DNA from: Flavobacteriales bacterium
GTDB taxonomy: Bacteria > Bacteroidota > Bacteroidia > Flavobacteriales_D > Crocinitomicaceae
DNA length: 8,017 nt
Reading direction: 5' to 3'
NCBI GenBank assembly: GCA_947461185.1
Contig: CANHJY010000077.1
Span: forward strand, 1 to 8,017
Numbering within the stretch: position 1 is the first letter of the stretch; each line of letters starts with the position of its first letter. The translations under genes were made by a program, and so were the position numbers. Below the pieces are notes generated by a model. The model had not been told where the DNA came from. It saw only the letters and a program-made list of their open reading frames with translations, and searched no databases. Positions 1-6,624 of this stretch are shown in pieces.

Positions 1-1368
1 ATTGATCAGATAATGATCCAGTAAATAAACAAAGGAGGCTATGGCGCCAGCGCCTAATTCTAACTCTCTTTTATTTACATTTTCGAAAATGTCGGACGGT
101 GCGTGATGAAAATCGAAATAGCGTTGGGAGTCTGGAACAAATCCGAAAAGTGGTATTCCCTTATAAGCATCCTTTAAAGGTCCAATATCAACACCTCCAT
201 AACCTTTATCAAACTCATACATTTCATATGGGATGAACAAATGGGAAATAGAATCAAGGAATTTCAAGTGAATATCGGAACCATCGCAACTGAATCCGTG
301 TGGACTAAATCCGCCTCGATCACTTTCAAGCGCTGCTATTTGCACTTCTCCTTTTTCTTTGACCCAATTAGCATAAGTTTTACCACCCATATTACCATTT
401 TCTTCATTCATGAAAAATACAACGCGTAATGTGTTTATGGGCTTGTATTCTAGTTCCTTTAAAATTCTAAGTGCCTCTAAACAATGAATTACTCCAGCGC
501 CATCATCGTGAGCGCCTTCGCCGGTATCCCATGAATCCAAATGGCCACCAAATGTGATAATGTTATTAGGATTTTCTATTCCCTTGATTTCGGCTATTAC
601 ATTGTATGACGTTGCATCAGGAAAACTTCTACAATCCATTTCAAGTACAAATTTCGCTTTCTGAATTTTAAGCAGCTCTGAAAGTAATTCAGCATCTGAA
701 GTACAAATCGCTGCTGCTGGAATTTTGTCAACCCCATCAGTATAATGCATAGAGCCAGTGTGAGGGTGTTCATCAATTGGCATTGCTAAAGATCTAATTA
801 CAACTGCAATTGCACCAAGTTTTGATGCTTCAATAGCACCGTCCCCTCGAATTGGATAGCACCCACCATAGGCTTTGAATGTATTGATTTGTGTTTCATC
901 CATTGCCTGATTGAGAAATACTATTTTGCCATTAACATCAGATTTGGAAGCCTTTTTTAAGTCATCCAACGATTTAAATTCTATGATATCTGCTTCAATA
1001 AGTCCATTTGTCCCAATCGAACCACCTAAAGCAAGTATATTAACTTTAGTTAGCTGACCTTCATCAGAAATAATCCATCCTGCTTCTTTAGTTCCTCTCT
1101 CCCAATGAGGCACTTTGATTTCTTGTAAGTAGACACTGTCAAAGTTATAGGATTTCATTTTAGAATAACTCCATTCTATAGCCATTTGAGCTTCGGAAGA
1201 ACCAGATAATCTTGGTCCTACATCCTTGCAAAGGCTTTTTAGATCAGCATAAGCTTTTCCATTTTTAAGTGCAATATCAAATGCTTTCCTAATGAAAATA
1301 GAATCACTTGATTGCGCAAAATAAAAAGAGGGTATAAAAATAATGAGATAAAGGGCTTGAAATTTCAC
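1..1368 (-). CDS. Secreted M28 family zinc peptidase, plasma glutamate carboxypeptidase-like (3' end beyond window)
   Basis: The frame stays open from a GTG at 1368 to base 1, giving 456 codons with no stop, so the C-terminus lies off the left edge. Residues 1-18 (MKFQALYLIIFIPSFYFA) look like a Sec signal peptide, with likely cleavage near residue 18-20, so the mature enzyme should act in the periplasm or outside the cell. Residues about 118-240 resemble the PA-like insert of this subfamily. The di-zinc catalytic site looks complete: H276 in GGHLDSWD, bridging D288 in GAHDDGAG, catalytic E322 and ligand E323 in NEENG, D350 in ESD, and H422 in FHHAPSD. The motif wording is closest to human carboxypeptidase Q (472 residues), so little sequence is probably missing. 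The family releases amino acids from peptides; the exact substrate cannot be read here. The GTG overlaps the stop of the upstream gene, which fixes the start and suggests translational coupling. No Shine-Dalgarno is visible. Confidence 0.93.
   Translation of the reverse strand, partial: MKFQALYLIIFIPSFYFAQSSDSIFIRKAFDIALKNGKAYADLKSLCKDVGPRLSGSSEAQMAIEWSYSKMKSYNFDSVYLQEIKVPHWERGTKEAGWIISDEGQLTKVNILALGGSIGTNGLIEADIIEFKSLDDLKKASKSDVNGKIVFLNQAMDETQINTFKAYGGCYPIRGDGAIEASKLGAIAVVIRSLAMPIDEHPHTGSMHYTDGVDKIPAAAICTSDAELLSELLKIQKAKFVLEMDCRSFPDATSYNVIAEIKGIENPNNIITFGGHLDSWDTGEGAHDDGAGVIHCLEALRILKELEYKPINTLRVVFFMNEENGNMGGKTYANWVKEKGEVQIAALESDRGGFSPHGFSCDGSDIHLKFLDSISHLFIPYEMYEFDKGYGGVDIGPLKDAYKGIPLFGFVPDSQRYFDFHHAPSDIFENVNKRELELGAGAIASFVYLLDHYLIN
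1365..1368 (-). other. GTGA start/stop overlap joining two genes
   Basis: Read on the minus strand, the four bases GTGA contain the GTG start of the M28 peptidase (1368-1366) and the TGA stop of the SRPBCC gene (1367-1365). This arrangement usually means one mRNA and translation of the second gene by ribosomes that have just finished the first. Confidence 0.85.
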
Positions 1369-1898
1369 GTAGTTTCTAATTTAACTTTAAGTGTTTTTAA
1401 TCCACTCCTTATGCTAACATGGTATGATGTTTTAGTGATAAACCCATACCATCGTATCAAAGGATTACTACCCAAAGGTAAATAGAAATTAAAGTAAATA
1501 TGAGTTTTTGCAATATCATTCGAAATCAGGTCGATTTCTATGTTACCTTTTAGGTTATAACCAAAATCAAATTCCATAAATACTTTTCGATTCGCTTCAA
1601 GATGACTGATTTCAATTTTTTTTTGGATGGAATAAATTTTTGACTTGAAATATATTTTGTTGGAAACGGTTAGTGCCTCACCTTCAAATTGAATGTTTAC
1701 TGCTGCAACTTTTCGAAACCAGGGATGCCATTTTGAAAATAATTTAAGGTCTGCAAAATTTTTAAAAGCTTCTTCTGCAGAGGTTTTGACATCAATTTCC
1801 TCCTGTATTACTATTTTAGTTGGTAAAAAATAACCCATGATTAGTAGGATCAAGAGAAGGCTACTAATTACAATATATAATGTCAAAAAAGCACTCAT
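1365..1898 (-). CDS. Membrane-anchored SRPBCC (START/Bet v 1-like) family protein
   Basis: This 177-residue protein begins with a hydrophobic segment (about residues 4-25, rich in Leu/Ile/Val), probably a single transmembrane anchor or uncleaved signal. The rest resembles the polyketide-cyclase/SRPBCC fold: an early strand with charged residues (IVIQEEIDVKTSAEEAF), a Trp-bearing FSKWHPWF segment where this family often has a WxPW-like motif, alternating beta strands, and a C-terminal helix ending GLKTLKVKLE, a common family ending. SRPBCC domains form a deep hydrophobic pocket for lipids or other small molecules, but no ligand or reaction can be assigned. It is the first gene of a two-gene unit with the secreted M28 peptidase, with a 4-base overlap. 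ATG 1898 is chosen because it places the hydrophobic segment at the N-terminus and an upstream out-of-frame ATG stops at once. No Shine-Dalgarno is visible. Confidence 0.82.
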   Translation of the reverse strand: MSAFLTLYIVISSLLLILLIMGYFLPTKIVIQEEIDVKTSAEEAFKNFADLKLFSKWHPWFRKVAAVNIQFEGEALTVSNKIYFKSKIYSIQKKIEISHLEANRKVFMEFDFGYNLKGNIEIDLISNDIAKTHIYFNFYLPLGSNPLIRWYGFITKTSYHVSIRSGLKTLKVKLETT

Positions 1899-1914
1899 AA
1901 CATTAATTTGGAAG

Positions 1915-1922
1915 GAAAAATA
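1915..1922 (-). promoter_or_regulatory. Possible -7 box for the SRPBCC-M28 unit
   Basis: On the minus strand the bases read TATTTTTC, seven of eight matching the Bacteroidota -7 consensus TAnnTTTG. It lies 16 bases before the ATG at 1898, implying a very short leader. No convincing -33 TTG was found at the right distance, so this is a weak call. Confidence 0.25.
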
Positions 1923-1976
1923 CTGAAGATACTTAATTGAAATATTGATAATTATTCAAAACCTTCGTTGATTAAT

Positions 1977-1984
1977 TATCTTTG
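1977..1984 (+). promoter_or_regulatory. -7 promoter box for the ychF cluster
   Basis: TATCTTTG matches the Bacteroidota primary sigma factor -7 consensus TAnnTTTG at every specified base. It lies 15 bases before the ychF ATG, so the mRNA would start about 8-11 bases before the ATG with almost no leader. The -33 region is poor: only a T-rich stretch near 1952-1957 sits at the right distance. The box is in the only intergenic gap upstream of the three plus-strand genes, so it could drive all of them. Confidence 0.5.
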
Positions 1985-1999
1985 TAAAAAATAAAACAT

Positions 2000-3097
2000 A
2001 TGTCATTAAAATGCGGAATTGTAGGACTTCCTAATGTAGGCAAATCAACACTATTTAATTGTTTGTCCAATGCCAAAGCACAATCAGCAAATTTTCCATT
2101 TTGCACAATAGAACCTAATGTTGGAACAATCTCAGTTCCAGATTCAAGATTACCTATACTTGAAGGCTTAGCCAAGCCGGAAAGGGTAGTTCCAACAACG
2201 ATGGAAATAGTCGATATTGCAGGCTTAGTTAAAGGTGCATCAAAAGGGGAGGGTTTAGGTAATCAGTTCCTTGCGAACATTAGAGAAACGGATGCGATAA
2301 TTCATGTCTTAAGATGTTTTGATGATGGGAATATTATTCATGTTGATGGAAGCGTAAACCCCATTCGAGACAAAGAAATTATTGATATTGAGCTCCAATT
2401 GAAAGATTTGGAAAGTATAGAGAAAAGAATAGCTTCGTTAGCAAGGACTTTAAAATCTGGAGATAAGGAAATTGTAAAAGAAAACGAATTGGCAATACAA
2501 ATTAAGGCCTCACTTGAGCAAGGTAAATCTGTCAGAACACTTGATTTTGATGAAAAGGAATGGGAAATCATTAAAAAATTCCAGCTCATTACTTCGAAAC
2601 CTGTATTGTATTTATGTAATGTTGATGAGGGTTCTGTGAAATCTGGAAATAAGTATGTGGATCAGGTTAAAGAAGCCGTGAAATCCGAAGATGCCGAGGT
2701 ATTAGTTATTGGAGCAAAAATAGAGGCTGATATAACGGAATTGGAAACTTATGAAGAGAGACAATTGTTTCTAGATGAATTAGGCCTAGAAGAACCTGGA
2801 GTCAATAGATTAATTCGGTCAGCTTATCATTTGCTGACACTTCAAACGTATTTTACAGTTGGCGTGAAGGAGGTTAGAGCTTGGACAATTAAAAATGGAA
2901 TGACCGCGCCTCAAGCAGCTGGTGTAATTCATACAGATTTTGAGAAAGGATTCATTCGAGCTGAGGTAATGAAGTATAACGATTATGTTACTTTAGGATC
3001 TGAAAATGCTGTTAAAGAGGCAGGGAAATTTAAAGTTGAGGGAAAAGAATATGTAGTTGAAGATGGTGATATAATGCATTTCAGATTCAATGTTTAA
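2000..3097 (+). CDS. ychF: Ribosome-binding, redox-responsive ATPase YchF (OLA1 family)
   Basis: The 365-residue product is collinear with E. coli YchF (363 residues). It has a P-loop GLPNVGKS at 9-16, a switch region with FPFCTIEPN at 32-40, the G3-like DIAGLV at 72-77 followed by KGASKGEGLGNQFL, and NVDE at 207-210 in place of the usual NKxD. The NxxE form is the family mark for ATP rather than GTP preference. A helical coiled-coil insert spans about 125-200 and a TGS domain fills the C-terminus (about 280-363), ending MHFRFNV as in the E. coli protein. Cys35 is at the same position as the cysteine linked to redox control of the E. coli protein. YchF/OLA1 proteins bind ribosomes and are implicated in stress responses; the precise task is unsettled. 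ATG 2000 gives the canonical N-terminus. There is no Shine-Dalgarno. It is the first gene of the plus-strand cluster. Confidence 0.97.
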   Translation: MSLKCGIVGLPNVGKSTLFNCLSNAKAQSANFPFCTIEPNVGTISVPDSRLPILEGLAKPERVVPTTMEIVDIAGLVKGASKGEGLGNQFLANIRETDAIIHVLRCFDDGNIIHVDGSVNPIRDKEIIDIELQLKDLESIEKRIASLARTLKSGDKEIVKENELAIQIKASLEQGKSVRTLDFDEKEWEIIKKFQLITSKPVLYLCNVDEGSVKSGNKYVDQVKEAVKSEDAEVLVIGAKIEADITELETYEERQLFLDELGLEEPGVNRLIRSAYHLLTLQTYFTVGVKEVRAWTIKNGMTAPQAAGVIHTDFEKGFIRAEVMKYNDYVTLGSENAVKEAGKFKVEGKEYVVEDGDIMHFRFNV

Positions 3098-3108
3098 TAT
3101 TAAGTATT

Positions 3109-4383
3109 ATGGAAATCAAAGCAAATAACCCAAATTTGAAAACATGGGTGGACATTCCAGAAAATTCTGATTTTCCAATTCAAAATTTACCTTTTGGAAT
3201 TTTTTATACCAGTGAAAAGTCGAAAAGGGTAGGTGTTAGAATTGGAGATTACGTTTTAGATCTGTTCGAATTGCATAAGAAAGGACTATTGAATCAATTA
3301 CCTTTATCAGGTGCTGATTTGAATAATTCATTCCTTAACGATATAATGAAACAAGGGAAAATTGGAATGAGAAATTTAAGAAATCGAATTTCTGATTTGT
3401 TAAATGTTGAGAATGATGAACTGCAATTATTAAAAGCAGATATAGGAAGCATACTCATTGCTGTAGATTCAGTAAAAATGTCAATGCCTATTAATATTGG
3501 GGATTACACTGATTTTTATTCATCCAAAGAGCATGCAACTAATGTGGGAATGATGTTTAGAGACCCTGCAAATGCCTTGTTGCCTAATTGGTTATGGATA
3601 CCTGTTGGTTATCATGGTAGAGCGAGTTCAGTAATTTTATCAGGAGTTGATATTCACCGTCCAAAAGGTCAAATTAAACCAGACCCACAGGCAGATCCAA
3701 TTTTTGCACCTTGTAGAAATTTAGACTTTGAGCTGGAAACGGCATTTATTACTTTCGACGGAAAGCCTTTGGGACAATCGATTTCAACACATGAAGCGGA
3801 AGATTTTATTTTTGGAATGGTATTATTCAATGATTGGTCTGCTCGCGACATTCAAACGTGGGAATACGTTCCTTTAGGGCCATTTTTAGCGAAGAATTTT
3901 GCATCTTCCATGTCAGCGTGGATTGTTACCTTGGATGCCCTTCAACCATACAAAGTTGATTCTCCAATTCAAAAACCTGAAGTTTTGGAATACTTGAAAT
4001 TTGAAGGTAAAATGTCTTATGATATTCAATTGGAAGTAGCGATTCAACCTGAAACTGTCGAAGAAACAGTTGTTTGTAGATCTAATTTCAAATACATGTA
4101 TTGGAATATGTCACAGCAGCTTGCGCATCATACTGTTAATGGATGCAATATAAGAAATGGAGATTTGATGGGTTCAGGAACCATATCTGGTTCAACTCCT
4201 GATTCCTATGGATCAATGTTGGAGTTGGCATGGAAAGGAACAAAACCATTGAAAATGAATGATGGTTCCGAACGAAAGTTTATTCAGGATAATGATACGG
4301 TTATAATGCGTGGATATTCAACAAAGGATGGAATTAGAATTGGTTTTGGTGAAGTTAAAACCAAGGTATTACCTGTTATATAA
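3109..4383 (+). CDS. fahA: Fumarylacetoacetase (fumarylacetoacetate hydrolase)
   Basis: This enzyme hydrolyses 4-fumarylacetoacetate to fumarate and acetoacetate, the last step of tyrosine breakdown, in the cytoplasm. The product has 424 residues against about 419 for the mammalian enzyme. The key residues fall at a constant +9 offset from mouse FAH numbering: metal ligands D135, E208, E210 and D242, catalytic-base histidine H142 (in DFYSSKEHATNVG), and R246, Q249 and K262 around the active site. Other hallmarks are IPVGYHGRASS, NDWSARDIQ and WEYVPLGPFLAKNFASS. An N-terminal SH3-like domain (about 1-120) precedes the catalytic beta-roll. It starts 11 bases after ychF and ends 9 bases before rel, so it is probably co-transcribed with both. 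No other tyrosine-pathway gene is in the window. The start has no Shine-Dalgarno, only A/T-rich sequence. Confidence 0.97.
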   Translation: MEIKANNPNLKTWVDIPENSDFPIQNLPFGIFYTSEKSKRVGVRIGDYVLDLFELHKKGLLNQLPLSGADLNNSFLNDIMKQGKIGMRNLRNRISDLLNVENDELQLLKADIGSILIAVDSVKMSMPINIGDYTDFYSSKEHATNVGMMFRDPANALLPNWLWIPVGYHGRASSVILSGVDIHRPKGQIKPDPQADPIFAPCRNLDFELETAFITFDGKPLGQSISTHEAEDFIFGMVLFNDWSARDIQTWEYVPLGPFLAKNFASSMSAWIVTLDALQPYKVDSPIQKPEVLEYLKFEGKMSYDIQLEVAIQPETVEETVVCRSNFKYMYWNMSQQLAHHTVNGCNIRNGDLMGSGTISGSTPDSYGSMLELAWKGTKPLKMNDGSERKFIQDNDTVIMRGYSTKDGIRIGFGEVKTKVLPVI

Positions 4384-4392
4384 TTTTATTTT

Positions 4393-6624
4393 GTGAGTTC
4401 CAATACAGCAGTTCATATAGATCTTGAAAAGGAAAGAAAGGAGATTCTTAATGCCTTTAAAGGGTTACTTCGCGCCTTAAAGGATCGATCACGAGAAGAC
4501 ACAAGGTTGATTCGAAAAGCATTCGATGTTGCTGTTGAGGCTCATAAAGATATGCGCAGGAAGTCTGGCGAACCCTACATATATCATCCTATTGCAGTTG
4601 CTCGTATTTGTGCAGAAGAAATGGGGCTAGGTGCAACTGCCGTTACTTGTGCATTATTGCACGATACGGTCGAAGATACCCATATCACTTTGCAAGATGT
4701 AGAGGATTTATTTGGTGCGAAGGTAAGGTTGATCATTGATGGACTAACCAAAATTCCTGAGGTTTTTGATGAAAATGCATCAATTCAAGCTGAGAATTTT
4801 AGAAAAATGATTCTCACGATATCAGACGATATCAGAGTTGTTTTGATCAAACTTGCTGACCGACTTCATAATATGCGGACTTTGTCAAGTATGCGTGTGG
4901 ATAAACAGCTCAAAATTGCTTCAGAAACGAAATTTTTGTATGCTCCCCTTGCGCATCGTCTTGGTTTGTATTCCATTAAAAGTGAATTGGAAGATTTGTC
5001 TTTAATGTATTGCGAACCCGAAGTTTATTCAAAAATCGAATCTAGTCTCAAGTCCACAAAAGATGTAAGAAACCGCTTTATTAGAAGATTTATGCTTCCT
5101 GTAAAGGAGGCTTTGACCAACGAAGGATACGCTTTTGACATAAAAGCAAGAACGAAATCAGTTTCTTCAATCTGGAGAAAAATGAATTCCAAAGGTATTC
5201 CATTCGAGGAAGTCTATGATGTTTTTGCTGTGAGAATTATTGTTGATACGCCAATAGAACTGGAAAAACCCGATTGCTGGCGTATTTATAGTATAGTAAC
5301 AGATTTTTACCAACCAAGTCCTGATCGATTACGCGACTGGATTTCCACCCCAAGGGCAAATGGTTATGAGTCATTGCATACAACAGTAATGTCTCCACAA
5401 GGTAGATGGGTTGAGGTTCAAATCAGGTCCAAGCGAATGGATGAAATCGCTGAAAAAGGACTGGCTGCGCATTATAAGTATAAAGAATCCAAATCAGAAG
5501 AGAGTAAATTTGATAGATGGATAGCTGAGATTCGTGATTTATTGGATAATCCAGATGCCAATGCATTGGATTTTATTAATGAATTCAAGGCTAATTTGTT
5601 TGCTGATGAAATTTATGTCTTTACACCTAAAGGTGAACTAAGAGTTCTACCTGTTGGTTCTACAATACTTGATTTTGCATATGATATTCATACCGATATT
5701 GGTGATAAATGTATCGGAGCAAAGGTAAATAATCGATTGGTTCCTTTAAGTTATCAATTGAATAATGGCGACCAACTTGAAATCATTACATCAAGCAAGC
5801 AGAAGCCCAATGAGGAATGGCTTCGATTTGTAAATTCTGCAAGAGCAAAACAAAAAATTAAGTCTTCATTAAATGAAGAACGAAAGCAAATAGCTCAAGA
5901 TGGAAAAGAAATTTTAGAGAGAAAATGCAAGCAATATAACATTAAGTTCTCTCCTGAAAACATCAGTTTTCTAGAAAAGTACTTTCAACTTCCTTCAGCC
6001 ACCGAAATGAATTTCAGGATAGCCAAAGGAAAAATCGACTTAACAAAATTAAGAGATCTAAAACAAGTTAAAGGAATATTGCAAATTGAGAAAAAGACAA
6101 CATCTATCAAAAAAGACAAACACGAAAGTGATGTCTACAAAAAAATAAATAAAAAGGAGGACGTTATTGTCATTGGCGATGATTTCAAAAATATTCAATA
6201 TCAAATGGCACGTTGTTGCAATCCCATTCCTGGGGATGAGGTATTTGGATTTATTACCATCAATGAAGGAATTAAAATTCATAGGACCAATTGTCCAAAT
6301 GCGGAGAATTTACTGTCCAAAATGGAGTATCGTTGTATAAAAGCTAGATGGCAATCTCAACAACTTATTGAACGTATTGCAGCAATTCAAATTAATGGTA
6401 TTGATAATATCGGTTTGGTGAATAGATTAACCGAGATTATTTCAAAACAGCATAATGTAAATATGAAATCTATTTCCTTTGAGACAGATGATGGTATTTT
6501 TGAGGGAAGAATCAGGGTTATGGTTTATGATACCGAGCATTTGGAACAACTCATGTCCAAATTTGAGCAGGTTGAAGGTGTTCAAAGAGTAACGCGTTGG
6601 GATTCAGAGGAATATGTTGATTAA
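4393..6624 (+). CDS. rel: Bifunctional (p)ppGpp synthetase/hydrolase of the RelA/SpoT (Rel) family
   Basis: This enzyme makes and degrades the alarmone (p)ppGpp. The 743 residues show the full long-RSH layout. The HD hydrolase domain is intact (H65, HDTVED at 90-95, KLADRLHNMRTL with D156), unlike the degenerate one of E. coli RelA, so hydrolysis is expected. The synthetase domain has D276 in YDVFAVRI, RANGYESLHTTV with Y325, and E341/Q343 in VEVQIRS. These correspond to known catalytic positions, so both activities are likely. A TGS domain (about 406-467, with H433 where this domain contacts tRNA), a helical region, a Lys-rich linker (about 566-590), a zinc-finger-like region (C608, C609, H630, C634) and an ACT/RRM domain (about 664-740) follow. 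GTG 4393 is the first possible start: an in-frame stop (the fahA TAA) lies 9 bases upstream and the next Met is residue 54. Its stop overlaps that of the convergent OstA-like gene. relA or spoT may be used as the symbol elsewhere. Confidence 0.96.
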   Translation: MSSNTAVHIDLEKERKEILNAFKGLLRALKDRSREDTRLIRKAFDVAVEAHKDMRRKSGEPYIYHPIAVARICAEEMGLGATAVTCALLHDTVEDTHITLQDVEDLFGAKVRLIIDGLTKIPEVFDENASIQAENFRKMILTISDDIRVVLIKLADRLHNMRTLSSMRVDKQLKIASETKFLYAPLAHRLGLYSIKSELEDLSLMYCEPEVYSKIESSLKSTKDVRNRFIRRFMLPVKEALTNEGYAFDIKARTKSVSSIWRKMNSKGIPFEEVYDVFAVRIIVDTPIELEKPDCWRIYSIVTDFYQPSPDRLRDWISTPRANGYESLHTTVMSPQGRWVEVQIRSKRMDEIAEKGLAAHYKYKESKSEESKFDRWIAEIRDLLDNPDANALDFINEFKANLFADEIYVFTPKGELRVLPVGSTILDFAYDIHTDIGDKCIGAKVNNRLVPLSYQLNNGDQLEIITSSKQKPNEEWLRFVNSARAKQKIKSSLNEERKQIAQDGKEILERKCKQYNIKFSPENISFLEKYFQLPSATEMNFRIAKGKIDLTKLRDLKQVKGILQIEKKTTSIKKDKHESDVYKKINKKEDVIVIGDDFKNIQYQMARCCNPIPGDEVFGFITINEGIKIHRTNCPNAENLLSKMEYRCIKARWQSQQLIERIAAIQINGIDNIGLVNRLTEIISKQHNVNMKSISFETDDGIFEGRIRVMVYDTEHLEQLMSKFEQVEGVQRVTRWDSEEYVD
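6621..6624. other. Shared TTAA holding both convergent stop codons
   Basis: The palindrome TTAA supplies the TAA of rel on the plus strand (6622-6624) and the TAA of the OstA-like gene on the minus strand (6623-6621). The genes therefore overlap tail to tail by four bases, with no intergenic room for a terminator; any transcription end must lie inside the opposing gene. Confidence 0.95.

Noticed and set aside
241..429. Open frame of 62 codons on the plus strand
   Set aside because: It lies antisense within the M28 peptidase gene, across its zinc-ligand region, and has no recognisable features.
1972..2175. Open frame of 67 codons on the minus strand
   Set aside because: It is antisense to the P-loop region of ychF; the coding signal there is clearly on the plus strand.
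2338..2589. Open frame of 83 codons on the minus strand, Ser/Phe rich
   Set aside because: It is the antisense of the charged helical part of ychF, which naturally gives Ser/Phe/Leu codons.
3669..3851. Open frame of 60 codons on the minus strand
   Set aside because: It is antisense to the fumarylacetoacetase active-site region, with no start signal or family resemblance.
6151..6181. AAGGAGG (6154-6160) followed by an ATG at 6179-6181 inside rel, as a possible internal start
   Set aside because: The spacing is too long, the ATG is out of frame, and this phylum rarely uses Shine-Dalgarno sequences. Similar GGAGG strings occur inside other genes here (near 34, 2868 and 5107).
6058..6282. Open frame of 74 codons on the minus strand, hydrophobic and Phe rich
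   Set aside because: It looks like a small membrane protein, but its Phe content is only the reverse complement of the Lys-rich Rel linker.
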